Shown: positions 36,807 through 46,920, counted from the first letter of the stretch. The stretch: DNA of 64,000 nt from Aureibacter tunicatorum (GCF_036492635.1 NZ_AP025305.1:3658001-3722000); one strand, 5' to 3'. The notes: generated from the letters alone by a model not told the origin. Translations and numbers: made by a program.

Positions 36807-38822
36807 ATGAAAATACTTTACTCAACACTTTTTACCTTTATATTATCAATCTGCTTTAGCTCAAATATTTTTTGCAACGAATTAAAATTCGACAAAATCA
36901 CTCTCAAGGATCTGCAAAAAAGCTCATACGATATAGATTCAAGCGCTGAAGCTGTCATACTAAAAGAAGTCGGCGACCTCGAAATTTTCTATAACAACCC
37001 TAAGGAAACTTTCATGTACAGAAAGAAAACAAAAGTCAGAATAAAGATCCTCAACAAAGACGGTTTGGATAGAGGCACATTCACTTTCAATCAATATCGA
37101 GGAAATGCTTATTCTGAAGATATAACCGAAATAAAAGGGTTCACTTATATCGATAATCAAGGCAAAGTTGAAAAAATAAAATTAAGCAAAGACAATATCC
37201 ATAAGACAGATGTCAGCAAGAAAATCAGAAAGTACACCATCACATTCCCAAATGTAAAAGAAGGTTGTATTATAGATTTTGAGTATGGAATCCAAAGCGA
37301 CTATTTATTTAGATTGCCTACTTGGTATTTTCAAAAATCTATCCCCGTGCTCTACAGTTCTTACACTACAAGAATTCCAGACAAATACATCTATGAAGAA
37401 AACTACAGAGGGTATTGGAAACTTAAAGAAGTCAACTCCAGCAGTTTTGAAAAAACTGTCCAAGTCGTTTATCGAGAAAAAACCATCCAGCAATCAAGCA
37501 CTTTGCCTCAAACCTATCGATATGACCTGAATTACATCTTGAAAAATGATCAAAGAGTTTGCGAAAACATTCCCGCGCTTAAAGGCGAAGACTTTGTCAC
37601 AACACTGGACGATTACTACTTCCAAGTGAGCAGTCAGCTCGTTGCCACAAATTTCAATATGATGGAATCTGTTTTAAGTTCGTGGCCTGAAATCGCTACA
37701 TCTCTCAATGGCGGTGATAACTTTGGCAGAGCGGTGAAAAAAGGCTACTTCAAGGATTTCGCGCAAAGCGTGGAGGGAGCCGGCAGCTTAGAGAAAGTTC
37801 ATGCGGCTTACACTCTATTGCAACAAAATGTGGAATGGAATGGCAGATATGGCATATACGCATACGAATCTCCAAAAACAATCATGCAAAATAAAACCGG
37901 CACTGCGGCTGAAATCAACTTCGCGCTCATCAGCGCTTTGCAAGCCTGCGGTATCGAGGCCTTTCCTGTGATTCTCAGCACTAGAGCCAATGGAAAGGTG
38001 CATCCGACACTGCCTTTGCTTGAAAACTACAATTATGTAATCGTCGCTGCCTTAATTGATGGAAATAAAGTGCTTATGGATGCTACATCGAAGCTGTTGC
38101 CATTGGGACAATTGCCGCTAAGGTGCATGAATTACTCAGGAAGAATGGTAACTAAAAACGATTGTGTCCCTGTGGAAATCAATTCAAGCGCGGCTTTCGA
38201 AACTAAAACCACTTGCATGTTCAATATTCAAGATGATGGAACGATAAGCGCAATGGAAAGGTCGTCGTATTATGGTTACGAAGCGCAAAAAAGAAGAGAT
38301 TGGCATGCGAAAAACCAAGGATCAAAAAACGAATCCGAACATAAAAAATCCCATGAGAATTGGGAAGTAGAATCTTTCCAAGTCAAAAATGTGGAGCAAA
38401 TAGACAAGCCATTCACTACCATCACCAAAATCAGCCAAGAGGCTTTCGATCCTGAAGACGAAAGAATTTATTTCACTCCATATATTGAAGAATTTCAGAA
38501 CTTTTTCAAAGAAGAGACAAGAGTTCACCCAGTGGACTTCGGGGCGCCAATCAAAAAATCCCAAGTTTACACGATTACTTTGCCCAAAGGCTATGTTGTC
38601 GAAGAGTTGCCGGAAAACTCAATCGTTGAGATGCCAGGCAAGAAAGGGAGCATGACATTCATTGTCAAGCAATCTGGCAATATGATTCAAATCAGCAATA
38701 CTGTGGAGCTTTCAGAACCCATTTATTCCAATACTGATTACCCGTATTTAAGAGAAATGTACTTGCATGCATTTTCAAAACAAGGTGAACAAATCGTATT
38801 GAAGAAAACCTCCACTCAATGA
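36807..38822 (+). CDS. DUF3857/transglutaminase-like protein, catalytic Cys missing
   Basis: 671 residues with a signal peptide (MKILYSTLFTFILSICFSSNIF). A DUF3857 beta domain covers about 50-230, followed by a transglutaminase-like domain at about 300-450. In place of the usual Cys-containing block it reads NKTGTAAEINFALISALQACG, then PVILSTRANGKVHP and YVIVAALIDGNKVLMDAT. The Cys position is Ala, so it is probably not a peptidase or transglutaminase and may bind ligand or structure. A C-terminal beta domain follows. Its stop codon overlaps the start of the next gene by four bases (ATGA), so the two are coupled. Periplasmic or surface location. Confidence 0.8.
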   Translation: MKILYSTLFTFILSICFSSNIFCNELKFDKITLKDLQKSSYDIDSSAEAVILKEVGDLEIFYNNPKETFMYRKKTKVRIKILNKDGLDRGTFTFNQYRGNAYSEDITEIKGFTYIDNQGKVEKIKLSKDNIHKTDVSKKIRKYTITFPNVKEGCIIDFEYGIQSDYLFRLPTWYFQKSIPVLYSSYTTRIPDKYIYEENYRGYWKLKEVNSSSFEKTVQVVYREKTIQQSSTLPQTYRYDLNYILKNDQRVCENIPALKGEDFVTTLDDYYFQVSSQLVATNFNMMESVLSSWPEIATSLNGGDNFGRAVKKGYFKDFAQSVEGAGSLEKVHAAYTLLQQNVEWNGRYGIYAYESPKTIMQNKTGTAAEINFALISALQACGIEAFPVILSTRANGKVHPTLPLLENYNYVIVAALIDGNKVLMDATSKLLPLGQLPLRCMNYSGRMVTKNDCVPVEINSSAAFETKTTCMFNIQDDGTISAMERSSYYGYEAQKRRDWHAKNQGSKNESEHKKSHENWEVESFQVKNVEQIDKPFTTITKISQEAFDPEDERIYFTPYIEEFQNFFKEETRVHPVDFGAPIKKSQVYTITLPKGYVVEELPENSIVEMPGKKGSMTFIVKQSGNMIQISNTVELSEPIYSNTDYPYLREMYLHAFSKQGEQIVLKKTSTQ

Positions 38823-40735
38823 TAAAGAAATTGCTTAGCATATTGATCCTTATTCAAGCCTTCACCCCGCTAGCAGGTCAAGGCTTGAATAATTTCACTC
38901 TGGCTGAAATACCCGATTCTTTGCTCTCCAACTCAAATGTCATTATCAGAGACCAGCATGAAGCCCAAATCATCGATGAAGCATTCAACTATGAATATAA
39001 AATAAGCCAAACCGTAACCATCTTGAATGCCACAGGAAAATCCTACGCCTATCAACGATTAAACTATGACGCCAACACTAAAGTAACTCTCTGCCAAGCG
39101 ACAATCTATAACAAGCATGGCAAAGTGGTCAAAAAAATCAGAGGCAATGATGTGAAAGACTATAGCCATTGGGACGGTTTTTCTGTCGCCCTTGACGATC
39201 GTTATAAACTCATCGACGCGAGTTATGGAGAGTATCCATATACGATCACTTTTGAGATGGGAACAAAAAGCAAAGGCTATTATAACTTAAGGTCTTGGTT
39301 TCCATTGAAAAGCTCAAAAGTGGCCATAGTTTCAGCTAGCATGACCATTGAATCGCCTCATGAAAACGCATTCAGGGATTACCCATACCTTGTTGAAAAT
39401 ATTGAAAAAGCCCAAACTCCGCAAAAGGCCTTTTACAAAGCCTCAGTAAGCAATGTAAAACCTCGCGCAGGATTCGAAAGCTATTTTCCAACAATAAAAC
39501 AAGTTCCCCATATTCGATTTGTGGCAAATGAATTCAAATACGATGGCCATCATGGTTCATTTAAAAACTGGAGAGAGTATAGCGACTGGAACAGCAAGCT
39601 GCAAGAAGGAAGAGATATTCTCAGCGATGAACTTAAAGCTAAAATTGATCAATCCGTACCCAGCGACGCTGATGACGAAACAAAAGCGCGCATACTCTAT
39701 GACTGGTTGCAATCCAACACTAGATATGTCAGCATTCAGCTGGGAATTGGAGGCATGCAAACCATGTCTGCGGAAGAAGTAGCCTCCAATGGATACAGTG
39801 ATTGCAAAGGCTTGACCAATTTGATGAAGTCTATGCTAAAACACACAGGTGTAAAATCCCATTATGCGATTATAGGAGCTGGGGCGGACGCTGACGACTT
39901 TGATCCTGATATACCTATGGATTATTTCAACCATGTGTTTTTATGCTTGCCCAACCAAGGCGATACTATTTGGCTGGAATGCACAAGCCAAACCACTCCA
40001 TTTGGGTACTTGGGTTATTTCACCAGCGATAGATGGGCCGTTCTTACCGAATCAGACAACCATCCTTTGGTTAGGACCAAAGCTTACAGCTCAAAAGACA
40101 ATACAAAAAACTTGCACGCAATCGTCTATTTAAACAGCAATGGAGACGCAGCTGTTAAAACCAACTTGGCTTTTCAAGGCACCCTGACCGAAAACTTCTC
40201 AGATATCGAACTATTGCCCAGTGACGAACTCAACAAAAAGCTGCATCGTTATTTTGACTTGAATCACTTTGATCTCAACTCTAAGAAATTCTCCTACAAA
40301 AAAGACATCATTCCTCAAATTGAAATAGATCTTGACCTCAAAGCCAAAGGCTTGTCATCCACCAGCGGCAAAAGGATGTTTATCACTCTCAATACTATAG
40401 ACAAAACACCCAACAGGGCAAAAGGCATCAGCTCAAGCCGAACATACGACATAATTCAAAAATACGCTTATTCAGTAAGCGACACTATCATTTATCATCT
40501 ACCAGAAAACTATGCCTTGGAATCTGTTCCAAAAACTATTGAAAAAAATTACGACTTCGGGAATTTCAAAGCAGAAACTATTTATGACGAAAACAAACAT
40601 CAAATCACATACACTAAATCCTTGACCGTATTGAAATCGAGAATTCCAGCTTCAAATGCCAAGACTTGGATAGACTTCTGGAAATCAATCTCCAAATACG
40701 ATCGAAAAAAAGTAGTGCTTGTGCAGAAAATATAG
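38819..40735 (+). CDS. DUF3857/transglutaminase-like protein, catalytic Cys present
   Basis: 638 residues with a signal peptide (MIKKLLSILILIQAFTPLAG). A DUF3857 domain lies at about 50-240, then a transglutaminase-like domain with GYSDCKGLTNLMKSML (Cys) and FNHVFLCLP (His), followed by DTIWLECTS where the Asp of the triad would be. The Cys and His are thus present, unlike in the upstream partner. Overlaps that partner by four bases. The pair may act as a complex in which only the second is catalytic (inference). Exact substrate unknown. A long hairpin follows. Confidence 0.82.
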   Translation: MIKKLLSILILIQAFTPLAGQGLNNFTLAEIPDSLLSNSNVIIRDQHEAQIIDEAFNYEYKISQTVTILNATGKSYAYQRLNYDANTKVTLCQATIYNKHGKVVKKIRGNDVKDYSHWDGFSVALDDRYKLIDASYGEYPYTITFEMGTKSKGYYNLRSWFPLKSSKVAIVSASMTIESPHENAFRDYPYLVENIEKAQTPQKAFYKASVSNVKPRAGFESYFPTIKQVPHIRFVANEFKYDGHHGSFKNWREYSDWNSKLQEGRDILSDELKAKIDQSVPSDADDETKARILYDWLQSNTRYVSIQLGIGGMQTMSAEEVASNGYSDCKGLTNLMKSMLKHTGVKSHYAIIGAGADADDFDPDIPMDYFNHVFLCLPNQGDTIWLECTSQTTPFGYLGYFTSDRWAVLTESDNHPLVRTKAYSSKDNTKNLHAIVYLNSNGDAAVKTNLAFQGTLTENFSDIELLPSDELNKKLHRYFDLNHFDLNSKKFSYKKDIIPQIEIDLDLKAKGLSSTSGKRMFITLNTIDKTPNRAKGISSSRTYDIIQKYAYSVSDTIIYHLPENYALESVPKTIEKNYDFGNFKAETIYDENKHQITYTKSLTVLKSRIPASNAKTWIDFWKSISKYDRKKVVLVQKI

Positions 40736-40759
40736 CTTCATCCCCCTAAAAGGAAGAAC

Positions 40760-40796
40760 AGCGGACATGCTGATGTGAAAGCATCGGTTGTCCGCG
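40760..40796. terminator. Hairpin between convergent genes
   Basis: AGCGGACA and TGTCCGC pair across a loop that itself holds GATG/CATC. It is shared by the DUF3857 operon and the convergent MmcQ/YjbR-type gene. Confidence 0.7.
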
Positions 40797-41159
40797 CTAT
40801 GCTCCTTTATCTTCTTCCAGCTCCTTTCTAACCTTAGCCGGCAACTTCGAATACACCAGATTGTAAGAATCATCTGTTAATTCCATTAACATCCTCTCAT
40901 TCACATCCGCGCCAATATACACGCTGTTCCAATGCTTTTTATTCATATGGTAGCCGGGCTTTATTCCCTCATAGCTTTCGCGCAATTCAATGCTTCTCTC
41001 CGGCTCGCACTTGAGATTGACGTATTCAAAATCATTGATATCCGTCAAAGCAAATATTTTGCCTGCGACCTTGAATACCAAAACATTCTCGTCAAAAGGC
41101 AAGCCTTCTTCCACTCCCTTTTTAGACATGCAATATGTTCTGTACGATTCTATATCCAT
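40797..41159 (-). CDS. MmcQ/YjbR-family protein
   Basis: 120 residues: MDIESYRTYCMSKKGVEEGLPF is the typical N-terminus, followed by VLVFKVAGKIFALTDI and PGYHMNKKHWNSVYIG, and ending ELTDDSYNLVYSKLPAKVRKEL. This is the CyaY-like-fold MmcQ/YjbR family, widespread and thought to bind DNA in some members; the true function is not settled. Cytoplasmic, single gene, followed by the shared hairpin. Confidence 0.88.
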   Translation of the reverse strand: MDIESYRTYCMSKKGVEEGLPFDENVLVFKVAGKIFALTDINDFEYVNLKCEPERSIELRESYEGIKPGYHMNKKHWNSVYIGADVNERMLMELTDDSYNLVYSKLPAKVRKELEEDKGA

Positions 41160-41371
41160 ACTCTATTAAGTTTTTCAGGCAGTCACCAAAAGCCTCATTC
41201 ACTTCGAATTAATGCCTATCAAAGATTGAAATAATTATTGTATTTAAATGTAATAATTACATATTTAAAATGAAATTGATCTTTGTCAGGGATTTAAATT
41301 TTGCAAAACCAAAGAGCTTGCTATTTTTGCATAAACAGGAATATTGCAAACTCATTTTTTTTATTTTAGAT

Positions 41372-41938
41372 ATGTCCACTGAAAAATCAAACCGTTGCCA
41401 ATGGTGTCTCAAAGACGATCTATACAAAGCCTACCATGATAACGAATGGGGAAAACCTCTCCATGATGACACCAAGCTATTCGAAATGCTCATTCTCGAA
41501 GGAGCTCAAGCTGGACTTAGCTGGCATACTATTCTTATCAGACGCCAAAACTACGCAAAAGCCTACGACCAATGGGATTATGAAAAAATCGCCCAATACA
41601 AACAAGAAAAAGTAGACGCATTGCTTCAAGACTCAGGCATCATCCGCAACAAGCTTAAGGTAAACGCAAGCATCAGCAACGCTCAAGCCTTCATTCGAGT
41701 TAGAAAAGAGTTCGGCACTTTTGACAATTACATATGGTCCTTCACTGACGGCAAAACCATCGACAACAAGCCCAAAACGCTTGAAGACGTTCCCGCTACC
41801 AGCGAGTTGTCCGATACTATCAGCAAAGACCTAAAAAAAAGAGGCTTCAAATTCGTCGGCTCCACTATTTGCTACGCATACATGCAAGCCATAGGCATAG
41901 TGAACGACCACATACTGGACTGCGATTTTCGAGAGTAA
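41372..41938 (+). CDS. tag: DNA-3-methyladenine glycosylase I
   Basis: The start at 41372 (MSTEKSNRCQWCLKDDLYK) is chosen because it fits the family; the frame opens 34 codons earlier with a hydrophobic, unlikely leader. 188 residues. Tag landmarks: RCQWC near the N-terminus (zinc ligand Cys), YHDNEWGKPLHDD, LILEGAQAGLSWHTIL (catalytic Glu region), and the zinc-binding end YMQAIGIVNDHILDC with the late His and Cys. It removes 3-methyladenine from alkylated DNA in base excision repair. Length is normal. Single gene. Confidence 0.95.
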   Translation: MSTEKSNRCQWCLKDDLYKAYHDNEWGKPLHDDTKLFEMLILEGAQAGLSWHTILIRRQNYAKAYDQWDYEKIAQYKQEKVDALLQDSGIIRNKLKVNASISNAQAFIRVRKEFGTFDNYIWSFTDGKTIDNKPKTLEDVPATSELSDTISKDLKKRGFKFVGSTICYAYMQAIGIVNDHILDCDFRE

Positions 41939-42247
41939 CACCCTCTTATTGAGAAAGAATGACGCATATTAATAATCCAAATTTCATTATCTCTGAAAAT
42001 TATATATCTATCAAAAAAACACTAGTTCGGAAAATAATAATAAAAAAACTTTATTATTAAATAATTTGAATTTATTTTCGCTACCAATTTTTCAATTACC
42101 GTTCTCATCTACAAATATTTCAATTCAAAATATTTAAGTATTTGTAAAAATATTGACATATGCTTAATATTGTAATAATATCATTAGTTGCCGGATTAAA
42201 GTGCATCATTTTTGATAAAAATTTGATAATTTATTATTTGAAAAACC
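41939..42247 (+). other. AT-rich intergenic region
   Basis: About 310 very AT-rich bases, with repeated TATTTAA/ATATT tracts, before the HU/SPOR gene. It probably contains its promoter. No gene or strong hairpin is seen. Confidence 0.4.
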
Positions 42248-43660
42248 ATGGATGACATAAAAATCTTAGCGCTTGAAGAACGATCGAAAGCAATTGTCGA
42301 GATCATCGTCAAACACCTGAGTCAATTTGGGCAAATTGTCATACCAGATTTCGGCACGATCACCATCAGGAAAGACTCTTCCGAAGAGCCTTTTTTCAAC
42401 CCATTCATCAAAAATGACAATGGAGTGCTTAAGCAATTGATCGCTGATCAACTCTCAGTCTCTGAGGAAAAAGCATTGTCGCTTTCTTCCGTGCTTAAGA
42501 AAGACATAGACATCGCGCTTGGATCTTATGATGAAATAGAAGTTGAAGGCATAGGCATATTTTATAAAGACCTCAACAACCAATACGCAATAAGAAAGAG
42601 AAATCCGTTTCTTAAAAACTTTTATTGCGCTAAAAGCGGAGGCTACAAACCGGAAGATTCCAAGCCAACCAATGAAGCACCTTCCGCTACTCAAGCAAAG
42701 AATAATTTAGTAGAGCCAGAAGACAGCCCGCTGAAGAGTCAACAATCAATAGAGGAATCCCATACAGCTAATGCTGAAACCGATATAACCAAAGCTCAAG
42801 AAGAGAAAAAAATTAATAATACCGACGACGAGCTTGTAAGCGATGAAACATCGAAAAAACCGGAAGAAATAAGCGTTGAATCAGAAATACTGAAGAACTC
42901 AATACTTCGGAATGATGACAATAAAGCAACACCGGTTTCGAAAAATTCTTTCAGCAACGAAATCAAAGAAGAGAAGAAAAGCAGCTTTTTCAAATACGCA
43001 TTCCTTCCTTTCATCATGCTATTTGGCCTTATAGGCTTTTACTTTGGCCAGAATCAGGCGCAAAATCAACAAACTTCAACAACAGAAGAAGTTCCAGCTT
43101 CGCATTTAGCTGTCCAAGTCAGCGAAAATGAAGCAACAAACAGCGTGAATGCTTCACTGGACAAAACGAATGAGAATGAAGTGGAAGTGAAAACTTCAAC
43201 TCCAACGTCTAAGCATATTTCAGACAATAGCAAGGAAGCTTCTCCAGAGCCTGTAGTCATTGAAAAGACTATTGAAAACAATAAAAAAACGGAAATTGAC
43301 AATGACGGAAATTCAGTCGAACCAAGTTCTGAAGAGTCAACTACTGTGAACAATATCACCAAAGCGAAGGAAAATGAACTGCCTGACAGCATGAAAGATT
43401 TTTTCAACTGGCAAGAAAACGAAAGGTACCATGTAGTGACAGGCACATTCAAAAGTCTGGAATTCGCCAAGGAATATGAAGAAAAGCTTGAGTCAAAAGG
43501 CTTAAGGTCTTTCACATTCATGGCCAACGACTCCATGTATGTGGTGACCCACAGCTCTTTCACCGAAAAAGACGAAGCTTTCGGAAATATGGAAACATTG
43601 AGAAAGGGAGACTACCCTGACGCTTGGTTTTACAAAAGCTATTCAAAGCCCGTTGAATAA
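42248..43660 (+). CDS. CCDC81-type HU domain and SPOR domain membrane protein
   Basis: 470 residues. N-terminal CCDC81-like HU domains (residues about 10-125: IVIPDFGTITIRKDSSEE, VEGIGIFYKDLNNQYAIRK) are followed by a long acidic, low-complexity linker, one membrane helix at about 248-266 (YAFLPFIMLFGLIGFYFG), a second Glu/Ser/Thr-rich linker and a C-terminal SPOR domain at about 395-465 (ERYHVVTGTFKSLEFAKEYEEKLESKG). SPOR binds peptidoglycan bare of stem peptides at the septum; the HU-like part would be cytoplasmic. A typical Bacteroidota architecture linking the nucleoid or cytoplasm with septal wall. A clean terminator follows. Confidence 0.88.
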   Translation: MDDIKILALEERSKAIVEIIVKHLSQFGQIVIPDFGTITIRKDSSEEPFFNPFIKNDNGVLKQLIADQLSVSEEKALSLSSVLKKDIDIALGSYDEIEVEGIGIFYKDLNNQYAIRKRNPFLKNFYCAKSGGYKPEDSKPTNEAPSATQAKNNLVEPEDSPLKSQQSIEESHTANAETDITKAQEEKKINNTDDELVSDETSKKPEEISVESEILKNSILRNDDNKATPVSKNSFSNEIKEEKKSSFFKYAFLPFIMLFGLIGFYFGQNQAQNQQTSTTEEVPASHLAVQVSENEATNSVNASLDKTNENEVEVKTSTPTSKHISDNSKEASPEPVVIEKTIENNKKTEIDNDGNSVEPSSEESTTVNNITKAKENELPDSMKDFFNWQENERYHVVTGTFKSLEFAKEYEEKLESKGLRSFTFMANDSMYVVTHSSFTEKDEAFGNMETLRKGDYPDAWFYKSYSKPVE

Positions 43661-43685
43661 CCATTGCCTTTAACGATAAATCAAT

Positions 43686-43716
43686 AAAGCCTCGTATGTT
43701 CCCATCACGAGGCTTT
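43686..43716. terminator. Terminator after the HU/SPOR gene
   Basis: AAAGCCTCGT and ACGAGGCTTT form a perfect 10-bp stem, followed by TTTTATTT: a strong intrinsic terminator, also usable by the convergent gene. Confidence 0.88.
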
Positions 43717-43724
43717 TTTATTTG

Positions 43725-44444
43725 CTATTTCTTTTTTGCATTGTTCTTCTCCAATTGCTCATCCGATATGAAAGGAAAGCCCAATGTCACGCCAAGTACG
43801 CCATTTCTCCTACTCGTTCCTTTCTCCAGCTCCACCAAACCCTGATAGTAATTGACATGTATATTCACTCCTTTTCCTCCTCTAAAATTGGAGACTTCGA
43901 ACATCACATCCACCGCGACGCCAAAGTCTGTCTTGCTCAACTGATCCTTGACATCAAGCTCCAAGCTATTGCCTCCATTTTCATAGAAGTCCACCGCCTT
44001 TGTCAAAAAACCGACTTTCGGGCCAATGCCGAATCTCCACCTTTCGATGGGTCTGTAATAGATGTATACAGGCACATCAATATAAGACAGCCTTCTATGC
44101 ACCGTCTTGTCTTGATACAAACTGTCCAACTCAGCGATTCCTGTCTGAAGCGACCCTTTGTAACGATTTCCTTTGGGTTGCAGAGGCTGGAATTGAGGCA
44201 CTAAATAAAACTTGTCGCTCAACTTGATATTGGCGCCTAAACCAAAGTTAACCCCAAAAGCAATCTTGCCATCCGGCACATCGCTGATGTATGAGAGATT
44301 TCCTCCTATTTCCAGACTTAGATTAAAATTTTCGCTCGCCACTTTGTCTCCAAATATCAAAGCGAGAATAGCCGCTTGCCCAAAGCCCGCATGCGACCAT
44401 ATCATAAAAATCCCGCAAAAAAGCACACAGAGTAATTTTTTCAT
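43725..44444 (-). CDS. Outer-membrane beta-barrel protein
   Basis: 239 residues with a signal peptide (MKKLLCVLFCGIFMIWSHAGFG). Alternating strands such as FNLSLEIGGNLSYISDV, IAFGVNFGLGANIKLSDKFYLVPQFQ and VPVYIYYRPIERWRFGIGPKVGFL suggest an eight-stranded barrel of the PorT/OmpA-like beta-barrel type. The extra C-terminal residues SDEQLEKNNAKKK are polar. Role unknown; such proteins are abundant in Bacteroidota outer membranes. Confidence 0.75.
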   Translation of the reverse strand: MKKLLCVLFCGIFMIWSHAGFGQAAILALIFGDKVASENFNLSLEIGGNLSYISDVPDGKIAFGVNFGLGANIKLSDKFYLVPQFQPLQPKGNRYKGSLQTGIAELDSLYQDKTVHRRLSYIDVPVYIYYRPIERWRFGIGPKVGFLTKAVDFYENGGNSLELDVKDQLSKTDFGVAVDVMFEVSNFRGGKGVNIHVNYYQGLVELEKGTSRRNGVLGVTLGFPFISDEQLEKNNAKKK

Positions 44445-44563
44445 TTTTTAATGAATTTCCATTGAATAAGTAATATTTTTAGTATTAAGCTTATCAAATA
44501 CATCAAAATTATATCTGAATCAGAGAAAATAGAGTAAATTCAAGTTCTAAATGAAATTCTACT

Positions 44564-45817
44564 ATGTACCGATACTTAATAATGTATTTGGCGCTGCCAA
44601 TGATTATACTGGCTTCATGCCAAAGCAAAACACAGAACAAAAAGCAAACTTCCAATAGCGAGCCAAACATCGCTAGCGGAAAATACTTAGGGACAATTAT
44701 CAACCAAAATGGCGCTGAAGTACCTTTTTTCATTCGTCTTTCGGAAAACCTGCAAACCATAACTCTCATCAACGGTAAAGACGAAGTCATCCTCGACGAG
44801 ATCAATTACAAAGACGACTCAATAGAAGTGATACTATTGAATTACGACGGAAAACTCATATTCAAACCTGAAGACAATACCCTCAATGGAAGATATGTCA
44901 AAGCAGACTACCAATTGCCATTCACTGCCAAGAAAGGAGAATCTCTTGATAGATTCGAAGGCATGAATGAAACTCCGGCCAGAAACATCACCGGCAAATG
45001 GCAAACCACATTCATTTCTCCCGAGGGTAAAAAGACAGAAGCAATTGGCATCCTCGACCAAATAGGCAATAAAATAACCGGAAGCTTTTTGACTCCATCA
45101 GGGGATTATAGATTTCTGGAAGGTGTCGTAAGCGGCAATAAAGTGATGCTTTCCACTTTCGATGGAGGCTTTTTATACTTATTCACCGCTGAGATCATCA
45201 ATGATGAATTGACAAATGGAAAATTTCACTCAGGCAAAAGCTATCTGGCAACATGGTCGGCTACCGCCAATGAAAACGCGAAAATAAAAGACTTGAGCAT
45301 GGAGACTTATCTGAAAGAAGGCTTTGAAAAGATCTCTTTCTCCTTCCCTAATCTTGACAGCAAAACTGTCAGCTTGGAAGACGAGAAGTTCAAAGACAAA
45401 GTTGTCATTCTCCAAATCCTGGGCTCATGGTGCCCTAACTGTCTGGATGAAATGAAGTTTTTATCGCCTTATTACAACGAGAATAAAGACAAAGGACTTG
45501 AAATCATCGGCTTGGCTTTCGAAAAAGCAGAGAACTTAGAGTCAGCGCAAAAAAAGCTCAACAAGCTAAAGAAACGATTTGATGTGAATTATGAACTTCT
45601 TTTCGCAGGCAAAAGAGAAAAAGGCGCTACTGCGAAAGCGCTTCCTATGCTTTCAAAAGTAGTCTCTTATCCGACAACGATATTCATCGATCGCAAAGGA
45701 AATATCCGCAAGGTGCATGCGGGCTTCTCAGGCCCAGGCACAGGAGAATACTACGACAAATATGTGGAGGAATTCAACGACTTGATGAACGAGCTTCTGA
45801 ATGAGGTCTCGATTTAG
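44564..45817 (+). CDS. TlpA-like thioredoxin lipoprotein
   Basis: 417 residues. The lipoprotein signal ends in LASC (Cys19). The first 230 residues are beta-rich (repeats such as NITGKWQTTFISPEGKKTEAIGILDQIGNKITGSF, like a DUF4369-type or lipocalin-like domain). The C-terminal domain is TlpA/ResA-type with the active site GSWCPNCLDEMKFL and the cis-Pro strand VVSYPTTIFIDRKGNI. It is a periplasmic thiol-disulfide oxidoreductase, probably a reductase. Single gene with a terminator after it. Confidence 0.85.
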   Translation: MYRYLIMYLALPMIILASCQSKTQNKKQTSNSEPNIASGKYLGTIINQNGAEVPFFIRLSENLQTITLINGKDEVILDEINYKDDSIEVILLNYDGKLIFKPEDNTLNGRYVKADYQLPFTAKKGESLDRFEGMNETPARNITGKWQTTFISPEGKKTEAIGILDQIGNKITGSFLTPSGDYRFLEGVVSGNKVMLSTFDGGFLYLFTAEIINDELTNGKFHSGKSYLATWSATANENAKIKDLSMETYLKEGFEKISFSFPNLDSKTVSLEDEKFKDKVVILQILGSWCPNCLDEMKFLSPYYNENKDKGLEIIGLAFEKAENLESAQKKLNKLKKRFDVNYELLFAGKREKGATAKALPMLSKVVSYPTTIFIDRKGNIRKVHAGFSGPGTGEYYDKYVEEFNDLMNELLNEVSI

Positions 45818-45860
45818 CGCGTTCAGCCTTGCGCTTTAGTGTGTATTTCTTTTGAAGATT

Positions 45861-45890
45861 AAAAAGCCGCTTCCGTTTGAAGCGGCCTTT
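45861..45890 (+). terminator. Terminator after the TlpA-like gene
   Basis: GCCGCTTC and GAAGCGGC form a perfect 8-bp stem with a 5-base loop, followed by CTTTTAT. Confidence 0.85.
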
Positions 45891-46183
45891 TATAAAATTA
45901 GACAATGTATGTGTGAAAAATATCTTAATACAAAGATCCTTCATTTCACATCAAGATGTAAGTATCTTACCGTTACTAACTTCTTTAATCAATAGCTTAG
46001 TTAGTCTTTCTTCCCCGCTTTTATGCCTTCTCCATAGGCCGGCTTTGTAGACAAAATAATTCCAGCTTGCAATATAGATCAACTATTGTCCATCTTGTCC
46101 AAGTTCGCAACTTGCGACTGCTCAATCAAGATGAATGTCTTGTATCAGCCAGCAATTAGTCCAAATCACAGCTTCAGGCTGCC

Positions 46184-46690
46184 TAGTTCAAGTTTGCATG
46201 GACTACGCTTCAAAACCTCAAGCCTGAACATAGGTCTAAGGTCGCAAGCACAAAACTGGATGATTAGCTAAATCCAACATGTGAAAACTCTAGTTCAAGT
46301 TTGCAACTTGGACTGCGCTCCAAAACCACAAGCCTGAACATGAGCCTAAGGTCGCAAGCACAAAACTGGATGATTAGCTAAATCCAACATGTGAAAACTC
46401 TAGTTCAAGTTTGCAACTTAGACTGCGCTTCAAAACCTCAAGCCTGAACATAGACCTAAGGTCGCAAGCACAAAATTGGATGATTAGCTAAATACAACAT
46501 GTGAAAACCCTAGTTCAAGTTTACAACTTGGATTGCGCTTCAAAACCTCAAGCCTGAACATGAGCCTTAGGTCGCAAGCACAAAACTGCATTATTAGCTA
46601 AATCCATCATGTGAAAACCCTAGTTCAAGTTTGCAACTTGGACTCAGCTTCAAAACCTCAAGCATGAATATGGTTACAAACTTGCGCACC
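46184..46690. repeat. 110-bp tandem repeat array (about 4.6 units)
   Basis: Units begin TAGTTCAAGTTTGCAACTTG at 46184, 46291, 46401, 46511 and 46621. The first spacing is 107, the next three exactly 110. Each unit has the palindrome (arms AGTTCAAGTT and AACTTGGACT), then CAAAACCTCAAGCCTGAACA, a GGTCGCAAGCACAAAACTGG block and TTAGCTAAATCCAACATGTG. The left half resembles that of the 202-bp elements near 51-52 kb. Degenerate relatives occur from about 46100. The rest of 45891-46920 contains no gene. Confidence 0.9.
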
Positions 46691-46920
46691 AGGTGGACAA
46701 ACCATAAGAACAAGTCTTAAAAAAAGCAATTCGTATACAAAAAACCCGAATAAGTATACAGCAAAATAATTAAATTCATTTCCAATAAAATATAATTATA
46801 TCTTCACTGAAACATATTGTCTGAATCAGCTATATTAAGGTTAACAACTAGATAAATGAGCTATTCCACATCATTTATCACCCTCAAAAAACCTAATTTA
46901 TAACCTTAAAATAAAACAAA

